From: Gnetum montanum
Lineage: Eukaryota; Streptophyta; Gnetopsida; Gnetales; Gnetaceae
Assembly (NCBI GenBank): GCA_015680685.1
Contig: MNCI01008086.1
Location: forward strand, 1,082,760 to 1,146,759
Length of the DNA: 64,000 bases
Direction of reading: 5' to 3'
The notes under the pieces are model-generated. The model was not told where the DNA came from. It made no database searches and saw only the letters and a list, made by a program, of their open reading frames with translations. This document shows, in pieces, positions 22,200 to 33,561 of the stretch (positions are counted from its first letter, which is position 1; the number at the start of each line of letters is the position of its first letter). A program made the translations under genes and the position numbers.

Positions 22200-24386
22200 G
22201 AAACATTTATTGGTCAACATGTAACAAGTTAAGCTATTCGTGAAATCTAGAGTAATCAACACCAACACTAGTACCTTGAAATAAGCTCACTCAATTTATT
22301 GGCTTTCATCCTCTCAACTCAATTATGGGGGAGATGGCCATCCATACTGACATCTTGTAAGACTAATTCATTTTTACACCTTTTTGTTTTACACTATTAT
22401 TTATATATTATTTTCATTTTTTAATATCTTATCAATTATTTTAGATATTTTTTCTTTTTTTCTTTCCTTTTATTCTCTATTAATTTTATCTTATTTTGTT
22501 TTATAAGTAATCTTTGATATTGCCATTACTACTATTGATATTGAAAATTTTGGTTTATTAATTAATACTGACATGAATTTTATGATTGATTTACTGAATG
22601 GCCAATTTCATCTTTGGATCATGTTCTGTATTAACAAATTGTCAATTTTCTAATGGTATCAAGAATTGGATCCATGACAACCATCCATATTGTTTGTTCC
22701 ATGAAGATTTTGTATCATTGGAGAATGAGGTTCTTCCACATTACAACTAATAGTAACTCATGATCTTGTTACTCAACAGACTCAGAATGGAAAAGGGTAT
22801 GACCTTAAGGGGAATTTTCATATCCTCTTCTTAACTTTGTTCTCAAGTTTTAGGAATTTTTTCCATTGGTATATCACCACTTCTAATCATCAACCAATAA
22901 ATAAGAATAATGTCTTTACATGGTGTCATTTCCATAAAAAAAACTAACGAAAATTTAAAGCACATTCCTTAGACATAATAATGGACGATAAGCACTAGTC
23001 ATGTGGCTAGAAAGACATGTTACCTAGGCCTGAAGGCACCCCTCTAACTAAGACCTTCCTTTCTTCTTCTCTCTTCTTATTCTTTTCTTTAAGTAGAGAT
23101 CATCCTTTGGGAATCATCATGAACTCTTGATGATCAAAGGAAAAAGATATGTTAATGCAATGTTATTAAAATTGGAATGGACTTGGTCTCAATTAAGAAA
23201 GAAATGGTATCAAATCATCTTAATTATAGACTTCACAAGGATCTCAGGTAACATAGATGTGGATCACCTATCAACCATTCTCTCTTTACCATCACGCTCA
23301 ACTCATAAACTACCATCTCACTACCTCATATCATGATCAATTGATATGTTTGTTATGAGAATCACATAATTTGAAGACGATTCCTCTTGTGGATTGGGTT
23401 TTAACTTGAAATAACCATTATTCATTCTTAGTGCCTATAGACTCCTTACGATGAGAGCATGAAAGGGTAGTAGGGACATAAGCCTACTTTGGAGAGGAAC
23501 CACTTGCATTTCCTTTGGTCTCCCTCAAGTTAAAATTTCTATCCATTGGTCATTTTCATGATTAATCCCATCAACCTACATCCCAAAATATAGTTTTTCA
23601 TTATTTGACATCTTAAGTTCATCCAAATCCATTGAAATCTCTTCTTCCAAGCCAACAACATCCTCTTCCACATTTTTCCATCATTATGTATCTTTTTTGT
23701 TTCTATTGGGTTGTTTTCTCATCCTAGAACTCTCCAAAATTCCTCCAATTTCAAGATGCAAAGTTCGCTGAGAACAATTGTGTTGATGCATTATCGTTGA
23801 TGAAGCTAGATGAGTTAATGCAAGATTGTCGATGCATCCCTATCGATCTAGTGAAAAAATACTATAAATACACGTGATACTTAGTTCATTTTGCATCATT
23901 TTTCTAAAGAGATAGAGAGAGAAGATTTTGCCATTTTTTAGAGCCCAAGACCCTTCTAAGTGACATAAGTTTCAAATTGATACTTTGTTTTCCTTCATTT
24001 TTCAATCCTCATGTTACTGGAGGTAAGCTCTACATCATGGGGGACACAAACCTTTGGTTTCCTATTGAAAATTTTTTACAATTTTTCTAATTGCCCAAGG
24101 TTGATCCATTAAAATAATGTTAAATTACTTATCATGAATGACTAACCTAACAAAAAAACTTAGATAGTTGATCAATAAAATAATATTAAAATAGTACACC
24201 TAGCTAGGATCACAAGAAAGAATTTAATGATCAAACTTTCAACATCCCATAACTAAGTATAACCTAATCTAACAAGAAAGGTATTAAAATAACTAAGGGT
24301 TATAAAGTAAAAATATCATTTGGGGTTATGTTTATGATCATAGATGACATCAAAATAAGGATCACAAGCAAAAGGACCTTCACAAC
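22200..24386. other. post-integrase non-coding region of element JK
   Basis: It is homologous to 42560-44100 of element G. Shared marks are ATGGGGGAGATGGCC near 22325, a block reading GAGCATGAAAGG near 23455 and a TTTGGAGAGGA block near 23490. No protein domain is recognised. Short frames are present but unconvincing. The right part, after about 23750, does not align with G. Confidence 0.6.
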
Positions 24387-25298
24387 TGATGAGCGGCGAT
24401 GTACCCCCCTATGCCTAGCCATACAAATCACAAGTGTTCACACATGATTTGGTCGAATTCCATGGATGGGACTAGTTGTGGCATCTAGATCATTATACCT
24501 TGATCACAATTTGTTGTCTTCCCACTTGGACTAGTGGTAGCTTTGTCACATATGGTTTAGTCCAAAGTGAGGCATATGATTCTTGATGTTGTTGCGGCCT
24601 TATGCTACTCCTAGTGATAATAAAAAAATCAATTATTTAAACTAATTAACAATGGAAAGTAAAGTTTAAACTAGCCTATGGGCAATGAGTGTCTATTCGC
24701 AACTTGTTGTACATGTCCTGAACCCACGTATCCACTACTGGGATTACCAAGTGCTATGCTACTAGGCAAAGCAAGCAATAATGCTGCTAGGATTACCAAG
24801 TGAGTACATGTTTACACTTGAAACTAGTCACGCTCATTCTGCTTGGTCGTGCTCATTTTGCCAATTCATTAATATGCATGAAACATAAATATTAACTAAG
24901 TACATGAAATGTAAATTACATGGAAAGTAAATTTAATCTAAGTCAAAGTGCTATAATGAATAAGAATCAATCTTGATCTTATTACCATTCATGGAATGTG
25001 TCTAGATACATTGCCACTCGAATAAGACACTATACAACTGACTTAGATCCACATTGCGGACACTCATTGACTATTCTCTAAGATGACAGAATAAAATTGC
25101 AAGAGTTTGGATACTCTATTGATAAAAGAATGTCAATACATGGTGGGAGCATGCATATTTATAGGAAAAAATAGACACTGCACTGATGGGGTTGCATCGA
25201 TGCAATAGACTACGTCGACGGGGCCTAGTTGATGCAATAGACTATGTCAATGGGGCCTAGTTGGTAGGGCCTAGTTTGTAACAAACCATATCTCATCA
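24387..25298 (-). mobile_element. solo LTR of the Athila-like family, duplication ACAAC
   Basis: TGATG at 24387-24391 and CATCA at 25294-25298, with ACAAC on both sides (24382-24386, 25299-25303). It is 912 bp. Minus-strand TATA is near 25150-25160. The U3 palindromes read ATCGATG and GTCGACG rather than CGATATCG. No internal region is present, so it is a solo LTR. The perfect duplication suggests it is younger than its host element. Confidence 0.9.
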
Positions 25299-25303
25299 AC
25301 AAC

Positions 25304-26165
25304 CTAAGGAGAAGCAACCAAGAGGAGGAAGGGACTAGTAGTAATAATCATAACAATCCTAGGAATAAGTAGTCGAGGTAACTCATGCCACTGGATCCCT
25401 TTGGGAAGAGCCTAAAGTGAAATCAGTTCAACAAATTCCCACTACAGAAATTGACTAGTCTATGTAGGATAAGGTTTCAAGGCCAAGGCCTAGCATGGAA
25501 TTCACCCTCACAAAGGCCTGCATGGAAAATATTAGGATCAAGGATGTCCAAAGTTCTATCCTTCAAGAGTTGAACTTTGGGGATATAACTTGGAATCCTT
25601 CTTGGAATTGAAATCAAAGAAGGTCCATACACAACTATAGAGGTCTTCCATGTGGCCCATTGTCTTTAACAATGGATAGTGATACATGAAGAAGACCTAC
25701 CTATTCTAGAATAATGAATAAAGAGATGCGTTGGTGAAAATCAAAGACATCACCATCTCTTACTTAATTGAGGCCATTGTAGAGTTCCTTAGGTTACCTA
25801 ATGTTGGCACATTTGGCCATTCCATGGAGCAGTTAAAATATTTTATTCAAAATATTGGAGGAATCTATGGTTATGAGTAAATTACAGCTTTAGTGTTGAA
25901 GGTTGATGGGTTTTTTTTTAGAAGATTGATTCACTGGTAAAAAAAAATTTGATGTTAAAGCCTTCTGAATATAAGATAAAGGTGCCAAATTATCTTGTTG
26001 ATAAAATCAGAAATTAGTACTATGGCAAGGAAGGAAGTACATTATTCATGTAAAAGAACAAAGTTGCCAATTGATTAAATTCGGTTGTATCCTTGAAAGA
26101 CAACATTAGAAAAGAAATAGGAATTAATCAAAAATTAGCAACGCCCGAGTGTTCAAAAATTATGC
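25304..26165 (+). pseudogene. possible gypsy gag-protease remnant
   Basis: The sequence has many stops. The block FLLGIEIKEGPYTTIEVFHV (about 25595-25660) resembles the part of gypsy retropepsins that precedes the flap, but no D-S/T-G motif is found. It may belong to element JK or to an unrelated older insertion. This is a weak assignment. Confidence 0.3.
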
Positions 26166-26425
26166 AAAATTAGCGAAAGGAAAACGAAGACCGCGGTGCT
26201 ACAGGACGATCCATGGCCACCGTAAATCTACGACCAGGCCAACAAACATCACTGCATCCGTCTCTCCACGCCGCCGCAGCCGTTGACGTTGCTGGTTCGT
26301 TGTGCACAGAAACCCTGCAAACTGCCGCGTGACATTTAGCCGCACATGAAATAAAAACGCAGAAAGTGTTGTTGCGATTTTGGTGGTGAGGCTGCAGCAA
26401 TTCTGAAGGTTTTTACAGGTAATTT
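26166..26425. other. CpG-rich segment of unknown origin beside a gap
   Basis: GC and CpG content jump compared with both sides. A 76-codon frame on the minus strand (26170-26400) has no recognised domain. The segment ends in TTTTTACAGGTAATTT, which contains splice-like signals. It could be a host exon or captured gene fragment, cut off by the gap. Confidence 0.35.
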
Positions 26426-26946
26426 NNNNNNNNNNNNNNNNNNNNNNNNNNNNNNNNNNNNNNNNNNNNNNNNNNNNNNNNNNNNNNNNNNNNNNNNNNN
26501 NNNNNNNNNNNNNNNNNNNNNNNNNNNNNNNNNNNNNNNNNNNNNNNNNNNNNNNNNNNNNNNNNNNNNNNNNNNNNNNNNNNNNNNNNNNNNNNNNNNN
26601 NNNNNNNNNNNNNNNNNNNNNNNNNNNNNNNNNNNNNNNNNNNNNNNNNNNNNNNNNNNNNNNNNNNNNNNNNNNNNNNNNNNNNNNNNNNNNNNNNNNN
26701 NNNNNNNNNNNNNNNNNNNNNNNNNNNNNNNNNNNNNNNNNNNNNNNNNNNNNNNNNNNNNNNNNNNNNNNNNNNNNNNNNNNNNNNNNNNNNNNNNNNN
26801 NNNNNNNNNNNNNNNNNNNNNNNNNNNNNNNNNNNNNNNNNNNNNNNNNNNNNNNNNNNNNNNNNNNNNNNNNNNNNNNNNNNNNNNNNNNNNNNNNNNN
26901 NNNNNNNNNNNNNNNNNNNNNNNNNNNNNNNNNNNNNNNNNNNNNN
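26426..26946. other. assembly gap (521 N)
   Basis: A run of undetermined bases. Nothing can be said of its content. Different sequence types meet across it. Confidence 0.98.
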
Positions 26947-28349
26947 TGTAACTTCCCTACCTACCTTGGAATCCTATAAATAGGCTTCAAGGGGGGATAA
27001 AAAAAAAGGGGGGGAGAGAGGACACATCAAGGAGCATCATCATCACACTTGGAAGATTTGTAAAGAAGATTTTTTACAATATGGCTTGCTAAAATAAAGA
27101 TTTCAGCCTCTTTGTTATGGTCCTGTGAGTTATGCATTTCATTTTCTTTTGTTTAAATTGCTTAGCTAGTGGTTAAGATAGTATCATCCTTGGCAAGTAA
27201 TTTTGGGATTTTTAAATTGCTTTTATTGTTCTTGTTGCCTAATAGAAATTTTTGTTAAAATTTTGCCATAGAAGTGCTAGTGAATGAAAGCCTTAAGAGC
27301 ATTTTAGTAGTAAATTTCGTTCTTGTGTAACGTTTGGGAACTGCTATTGGGTTGTTGGAAGAGAGCCTCTGTTTGTAGTCACGCCGTGGAACAATCTAGT
27401 AGTCAAGAGGGTTTAGAGAATCTTTGGTATTTTGATGGGACCAGAATAGCTTCTTTATCTTTAAAGTGATTTTCCGCGTTATTTCAATCAGAAATTGTCA
27501 AGTCTTTTAAAGGTTCTGTTTAAATGCAATCATTGACATCTATTGTCTAGCCAAAATGGAGTCTCGTACGTGGTAGTTTACGCAGCAGTTTTTGGTAGCA
27601 TAGTAGGATTGTCTTGAAGATATTGCTTATTTTGAGCCTTGGAAGTTTGAACAATTCGTAGATATTGAATTTGGAATAACTTTATTGCGAAGTGTTTACT
27701 CGTATCATTTTACCTTGCTTAAATATTTGAGGTCCACACAAATCTGCTTTCTTTTCTTTTCTGTCCTTTTCCTTTGAATCTTGCTCTATTTCTTGTTTTC
27801 TTGTGGAACTATATCTATCTCTGGGGAAAATTAGGAGTAGATTTGCGGAGTTGTGCTCAAATGTTTTTGCAAAATTTTACTTGTTACAAGCAGGTATTAT
27901 AAGGACTGTGTAGACTAGGTAGTTTGAACAAAATAGGAAACTTTCAACAACTCACAGTACTTGATAAAGTGGGTTGAATCTCTTAAAGTAAGTCATTTGT
28001 ATTTCACACACACGCAATCGTTACATTGCACACAACCGCATGCCGCAACAGCACACGCACATACTCACATTAACTACTGAGTTATTTGGAGGTATCTGGG
28101 CCTTGGTGTTGCTAGAGACCAGTAGGCACCTAAATCCTGTTCGAGGACACTCGTTGGCAGTCGCGTCCCAAACGGTCGCCAACACCTAACACTGGGTGAA
28201 AATTGGTTGAAATATTAATGTAAGTAGATGTGAAAGACAAAAAAGGAATGAGTATAGCAATGCTATGGGGTGTATCATAAGGAGTATGATGCTCTCACTA
28301 AGGCAAACAGAGCATACTTCAAAATCATGGCTCATCACCTAAACCCAAT
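26947..28349 (+). other. LTR-like or leader-like sequence of an unrecognised element
   Basis: CCTATAAATAGGC near 26974 is followed by a purine-rich stretch and a long non-coding region, as in an LTR or a promoter with a long leader. A GTTGGC/GCCAAC inverted pair lies at about 28152-28183. No second LTR, clear primer site or protein was found. Start and end are uncertain because the gap truncates it on the left. Confidence 0.3.
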
Positions 28350-28687
28350 GGTGAGGCCTAGTAAGAAGACACTATGTGTAGAGCTCACCTCTTTGTAAAG
28401 GTTATGGGATCCTTGAAATCACATTTTGAGCTTGTTCAAACATTGTAGGGTTGAGTGTGTTTCTAGTAAGAAAAAAATTTGAGTAGAGCTCAAACATTAT
28501 AAAGGTTATGGTGCCCTTTAAACTACTTTTTAAATGAACAAGGTCTAAAGGTATGCAAGGATTCTACCCTTGGAGTGTGGATGTACCCAAGTTGGGGAAT
28601 CATGTAAATTTGTGTGTACTTTTGGTTTTCTTAGTTGTTCAAATTAGGAAACTTATTTAACTTCCCTTTTTAAGTTCTTGATCCTCA
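28350..28687 (+). repeat. 5' LTR of element L (3' portion only)
   Basis: It aligns with the last third of the LTRs at 31824-32827 and 58876-59967. Shared blocks are GTAGAGCTCA, AAAGGTTATGG, GAGTGTGGATGTACCCAAG and the end TTCTTGATCCTCA. The U3 part is absent or unrecognisable. Confidence 0.75.
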
Positions 28688-28689
28688 AG

Positions 28690-28702
28690 TGGTATTGGAG
28701 CC
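28690..28702 (+). other. primer-binding site of element L (tRNA-Met type)
   Basis: TGGTATTGGAGCC is two bases after the LTR end and differs by two transitions from TGGTATCAGAGCC. Confidence 0.75.
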
Positions 28703-28742
28703 TGTTACTCTCTTTTTAGAGCTTAACATTTCAAAAGTAAAT

Positions 28743-30470
28743 GATGAAAGGAATAACTTACATCAAGCTTGCTATGTTTGATGGGATCGACTCTTTGTAC
28801 TGGAAGGATAGAATACAAGGATTCTTCAAATCCATGGAGTTTGAAGTCTAGGAGTCTATTCTTAAAGGTTACATGTCACCCATTGACAGCACCACAAGAG
28901 CTACCAAGCCAAGAAGTAAATGGGAACAAGATAAAAAAGATAAGTTCATGTTTGATTTGAAAGCAAAAAATTGTTTTTATTGTGCTTTGAGTAAATCTGT
29001 ATTTAACAGAGTAGTTGGGTGTAACACTGCTAAAGAAATTTGGAAAATGATGGAATCAACATATGAAGGTACATCTATTGTCAAATAATCAAAACTTCTA
29101 GTGTTACAAAGTGAGTATGATAAACTAAAAATAAAAGAAGGAGAGAAAATTAAGGACTATTTTTCTAGAGAAAATGATTTAGTTGTAGCCATTCATGGAA
29201 CTAGAAAAGATTTACCTAAAAGTGATGTGATTATTAAAATGATTAGAACTTTGCAGCTTGAGTTTAAACTAAAAGTCATAGCCATGAAGGAAATCAGAGA
29301 CTTCTCAATTCTTAGATTCAAAGAGCTTCAAAGTGCACTCATTGCTCATGAGATAAACCTCCTTGGCAAAGGTGCTATCAAAGAAAAGTCTATTGCCCTT
29401 AAAATTTCATCAATGGAGAAGAAGCCATCTAAACATGAAGCAAATAGTAAAGAGGAATTGGCTCTCTTGTTTAGGAAAGTTTAAAGATTACTTGCTAGAG
29501 AAGGCATGAGCTTTAACCAATTTGGCATCAAAGGTAAGGAAAGAAATAAGAATTATAAAAGTTTAAATCTTGATGCATCCTCTATAGAATGTTTGATTTG
29601 TGGTGGTAGAGGTAATGTGGCCTCTAAATGTCCAATTGTTAATAGGTTTCCAAAGAAGGACCAATTCGAAGTTAATATAAAAAATAAAAATCCTTATACC
29701 CATTGGGATGAGGAACAAAGTGAAGATGAAATGGATGACACTTCCTCATAATTACATCTCATATGTATGACTCTTTCTAATGAAACCTTAGCAATGGAAG
29801 CTAAAGAACTTTAAGGAACTATTGAAGAAAGGTATGACTTACTATGCAATAAAATTATATCTTTTCAAATTCTATGCATCAAATTGAAGAAGGTCTTAAA
29901 TGATAAATATTTAGATTTATTTCAACCTTATCAAAAATACTTGAATCTCTCAAAATAAAACTGAAATGTAAGGGTTGAGAATTAAAAAGTAACATTCTCA
30001 TGTGAGTAGATTGAAAAAGAGCTTGCAGATACAAAGCTTATAAATGGGAGACTTGTCGAAGGAAAGGAGACTCTTTGAATAGTTTTAGAATAAGAAAGAG
30101 ATACACATGATAAAAGTGGATTAGAAAGTTAGCAACATATTGAGACTTAAGAATTTCATCCAAATGGAGCTACGCTCCAAGGTTTGATCATCTTGCCCAA
30201 GTAAGAAAAATTAAGTGTTATTATTGGGGTAAGTTTAGGCATAAATACTTAAATTTTCATTTAAAAATGAAATACTATCACATGAATACTTGAAAAAATA
30301 ATATGACTCCTTGGTATTTTCCAAAGATTCCTAGAAAGAATACTTGTAGGTTAGAAAAGTATGGAGGATCAAACAGAAGAAGGAGGAACAAGGAGCTTAT
30401 ACTCTTGTTGTAAATCAAACAACAAATATTTTCATAAAGAGAAATCAAACAGATGGGATACAATAGATTC
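28743..30470 (+). pseudogene. Sirevirus-like gag of element L
   Basis: The N-terminal part (28743-29480) is a copia-type gag (UBN2-like): a YWK block near 28800, then KEIWKMMESTYEG near 29034 and DYFSRENDLVVAI near 29155. The first zinc knuckle at 29590-29631 is C-L-I-C-G-G-R-G-N-V-A-S-K-C, with the His replaced by Asn. A region with coiled-coil character follows. A second, ruined knuckle begins at 30215. Long gag with two knuckles around a coil is typical of Sireviruses. Only two to three stops occur in the first kilobase. After the second knuckle no pol follows. Confidence 0.8.
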
Positions 30471-30699
30471 GTAATAATTACAAAGGAGGGACTCTAAAGA
30501 GATAATCTTATTATAAATCTACATGAACATCACATCCTCTCAAGAGCAAGCAACGTTAGCATAGGTAAGTATTTATAAGAATTTTCCTTAACTTACATTA
30601 GATTTTTAGCTTTGTTTTATAGTTACATTTTTCGTTAGTAGTAACCCCTTTATCCATTATTCTTATTAGATCATTTTTGCTTTAAAAATTCCAATTTCA

Positions 30700-30842
30700 T
30701 ATTGGGACATCCCACCTGGAATGTCCCATCTCATTCTTGGACATTCCATTATGTGAAAGTCCAACTTGGATGAGATGTCTCATTTTTTCTGGGACGTCCT
30801 AATATGTGATTAAAATCCTCTCAAGGGTGTCAGCTATATAAA
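30700..30842 (+). promoter_or_regulatory. internal GATGTC array plus TATA box ahead of ORF2 (element L)
   Basis: Several variants of GGGACATCCC, GATGTCTC and GGACGTCC lie at about 30707-30815, followed by GCTATATAAACC at about 30832-30843. The ORF2 start is about 120 bp further on (30962). The LTRs of this family have a similar array followed by TATAAAA. It looks like an internal promoter; the function is inferred. Confidence 0.5.
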
Positions 30843-30961
30843 CCTAATCAATTATTTCTCTTATTTTATCCTACTCAAGCCGTAGATGTCCCAACACAAT
30901 TAACTAGGACCTCTTCCTTGTTGAAATTCTAGTCTATTTCTTGAAATCCTTGCTCAAATCC

Positions 30962-31823
30962 ATGGCACACAAGACGATTAGTACATTAAGGGTGCCACCT
31001 CATAAGGGCAAAAGCACAAAGAGAGCTTTAACAAGCAAGAAAAATATTTATTAGCCCCAATTTCATTTTATAGATTCTCAACATTGGTTTTAGGTAACTT
31101 GTTCAATCTTCATTATCTCTAAATTCTATGACTTATAATGTACTTGAGATTTTGATCTTCAATCTTCATGAGATTTTGCCAAGTTATTGGTTGGGCTTCA
31201 AGTGTCTCTATGACTTATAATGTACCTGATATATTGATCCAAAAATTCTATTATAATATTACTATTACTAATGCTATTGTTGAAGCTTTCACATCTATTA
31301 TTTTTTTTGGTGGGGAGGGTGGGGGGGGGGGGGGGGGGGGGGGGGGGCGTGGTGGTTTGCAGGGTGGGGGTGTGAGGAGGAGGAGGAGGGATTGTGATTG
31401 AGCATTCACCTTGAGTAGTGAATTCTATTCTTGGAATTTCCAACTCTAAAGTGCATAGGCTCACTATACATTCTATGAATGATATCTTTACCAATGGTGT
31501 GATTCCAATTTCTCATGATGAATTTTTTATGTCATTTTTTGGTAATTCTATGTCTCTTAAAAGTGGGAAAGTATATAGACATCAAATGTCCCAAGATGCT
31601 TCCATCCTCTTGGTTATTATCTTATATGAAATTATTGTAAAAGGAGGAAGGTATGATTATTTGTTGCCTAGACAAGTCCTTTTTCCCCATTGTCTTCTAA
31701 CTAGATAGCCATTAGATTTGGGGCACATTCTTTATAGGGTCATGCTAGGTTTATTTACCATTGAAAGGATTTATGGATACCCTCTTCTTATCAACTTATT
31801 GATTTGTTAGGTAGGTGTCCCTT
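30962..31823 (+). pseudogene. ORF2 of element L, part 1 (plant transposon-protein-like)
   Basis: It starts ATGGCACACAAG and aligns with copies at 51675-52390 (plus) and 46727-45493 (minus). Conserved blocks are FYYNITITNAIVEAFTS (about 31243), NSILGISNSKV (about 31420), GVIPISHDEF (about 31497) and LLPRQVLFPHCLLTR (about 31660). The tail YPLLINLL resembles the end of the plant 'putative plant transposon protein' domain (Pfam Transposase_32, from memory). A poly-G tract replaces a few codons at about 31308-31390. Element AM interrupts it at 31823; it resumes at 57180. Confidence 0.65.
31321..31347. repeat. poly-G run (27 G) within ORF2
   Basis: An uninterrupted G tract inside a G-rich 80-bp stretch, at a point where the sister ORF2 copies read through without it. 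It is either a genuine G-tract insertion or a sequencing artefact. Confidence 0.9.
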
Positions 31824-32827
31824 TGTTGACCTTTTGGTATGTCTAGACCTTAAGGAAAATGGAGAACATAAATTGTTTGTAGTATATGATGATCAAGTAG
31901 GATATGGATGAGAACCAATGAGGACCAGATGGGCAAGATGAGAACAAGGATGAAAATGAAGGCTATGAGTCCAATGAATATGATTTGAAGATTTGGAAGA
32001 AGACAAATTTACTAGAAGAAGCCTTAGGAATTAAAACTCAAAAGTTGAAGAGGCATCTACTATTTTTAGGTGATGTCTCCCTAGAGACATCTCTCAAGAG
32101 ACATCCCATCTTAGAATGAGATGTCTCTTCAGAATTAAGGCATATCTGAGGTAGATGTCCCAACTTCAAAGAAGATGTCTACATTAGTCATTGGGTAGCC
32201 ATTTCATGAATTTTGAAGCATTTTTGAAAACTCTAAAGCTATAAAAAGACATCAAATTATTGGGAATTAAGAAACTATTATTCATATCAAAGTAATCATT
32301 GTCATATCTATGGTCTTGTACTCTTGTCCTTTATTGTCACATCATTTTTTGGTTGTATGTTAATTATATGTTAAATTGAGCTTCAGCAAGAAAGACATAT
32401 GATTGTACATATGATTCTTACCCTACGAAATTGATGTGCTTCTTATGAGAAGGCATATATATTGGGCTTGATGGGATCCTATGGGATTGAGTGGTTTTGT
32501 AGGGCCAAAACACTCTAGAGTAGAGCTCAATTTTGTAAAGGTTTTGGGATCCTTAAAACCACATTTTGAGCTTGTTGGGACCTTGTAGGGTTGAGTGGTT
32601 TCACCATGATAAAACACTCTCGTGTGGAGCTCAAAGCTTATATAGGGTGCGGTGACCTTTAAACCATATTTGATAGAGAAACAAAGTCTAGTGGTGTGCA
32701 TAGATTGTACCTTTTGAGTGTGGAAGTACCCAAGTTAGGAAATCGTGTAAAATTTTGTGTGTTGTATGGCAAGTATGATTTTAATTGGGAACTTATTTAC
32801 CCCTCCTTTCTAGGTTCTTGATCCTCA
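31824..32827 (+). repeat. 5' LTR of element AM (1004 bp)
   Basis: It starts TGTTGACCTTTTGGTATG and ends TTGATCCTCA. An array of GATGTCTC/GAGACATC/GATGTCCC motifs at 32069-32192 is followed by GCTATAAAAAG near 32239. It interrupts ORF2 of element L. Confidence 0.88.
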
Positions 32828-32829
32828 AA

Positions 32830-32842
32830 TGGTATCGGAACC
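32830..32842 (+). other. primer-binding site of element AM
   Basis: TGGTATCGGAACC, near the initiator-Met complement TGGTATCAGAGCC, three bases after the LTR. This marks the LTR as 5'. Confidence 0.75.
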
Positions 32843-32879
32843 TAGTACTCTTATGTTCAGCTTCAAGAGTGAACTATAA

Positions 32880-33561
32880 AGGGAACATCCTATACAGAGC
32901 CACCTATGTCTGATGGATTTGATTTTTCCTATTGGAAGACAAGGATGAAAGCCTTCTTTAAGTTAATGGAGTTTGAAGTATGGGAGTCCATCCTCAAAGG
33001 TTACACATCACCCATTGATAGTGCAATAAAGGCCATGAAACCACAGAGTAAGTGGACATTAGAAAAAAGAGATAAGTTTATGTAGAATTTCAAAGCAAAA
33101 TTTTTTTATATTGTGCATTAAATAAGTCTAAATTTAATAGAATAGCTAGTTGTAGAACTGCTAAGAAAATTTGGGAAACCTTAGAAGCTACCTATTAGGG
33201 TACATCCATAGTCAAACAATCTAAACTTTTATTCTTACAAAGTGAGCATGAAAAAAATAAAATGAGAGAAGGTGAAAAGATAAAAGATTATTTCTGTAGG
33301 GCTAATGACCTAGTTGTAGCAATTAAGGGCACAAGTAAGGACTTGCCTAAAAGTGATGTAATAATAAAGATGATTAGAACTCTACAACCTAGGTTTAAAC
33401 CTAAGGTTATAGCTATTGAGGAAATTATGGATTTTTGTATCTTAAAACTTGAAGAACTCCAAAGTGTTCTTATTTCTTATGAAATGAATCTCATAAGTGA
33501 AGGGGCAATAAAAGAAAAGCCCATTCAAAGAGAAGGACCTAGAAGATTAAGAAGAAATTTT
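32880..33561 (+). pseudogene. Sirevirus-like gag of element AM, first part
   Basis: It aligns with 28760-29450 of element L. A YWKTRMKAFFKLMEFEVWES block lies near 32931, and the best preserved stretch, 33262-33560, contains DYFCRANDLVVAI and DVIIKMIRTLQPRFKPKV. It is cut at 33561 by the LTR of DE on the opposite strand and continues at 50149. Confidence 0.8.

Noticed and set aside
24387-25298. LTR considered as the 3' LTR of element JK
   Set aside because: It is on the opposite strand, belongs to the other LTR subfamily and has its own perfect ACAAC duplication, so it is a solo LTR.
31168-31401. Glycine-rich protein frame
   Set aside because: The glycine comes from translating a poly-G tract inside a transposon ORF.
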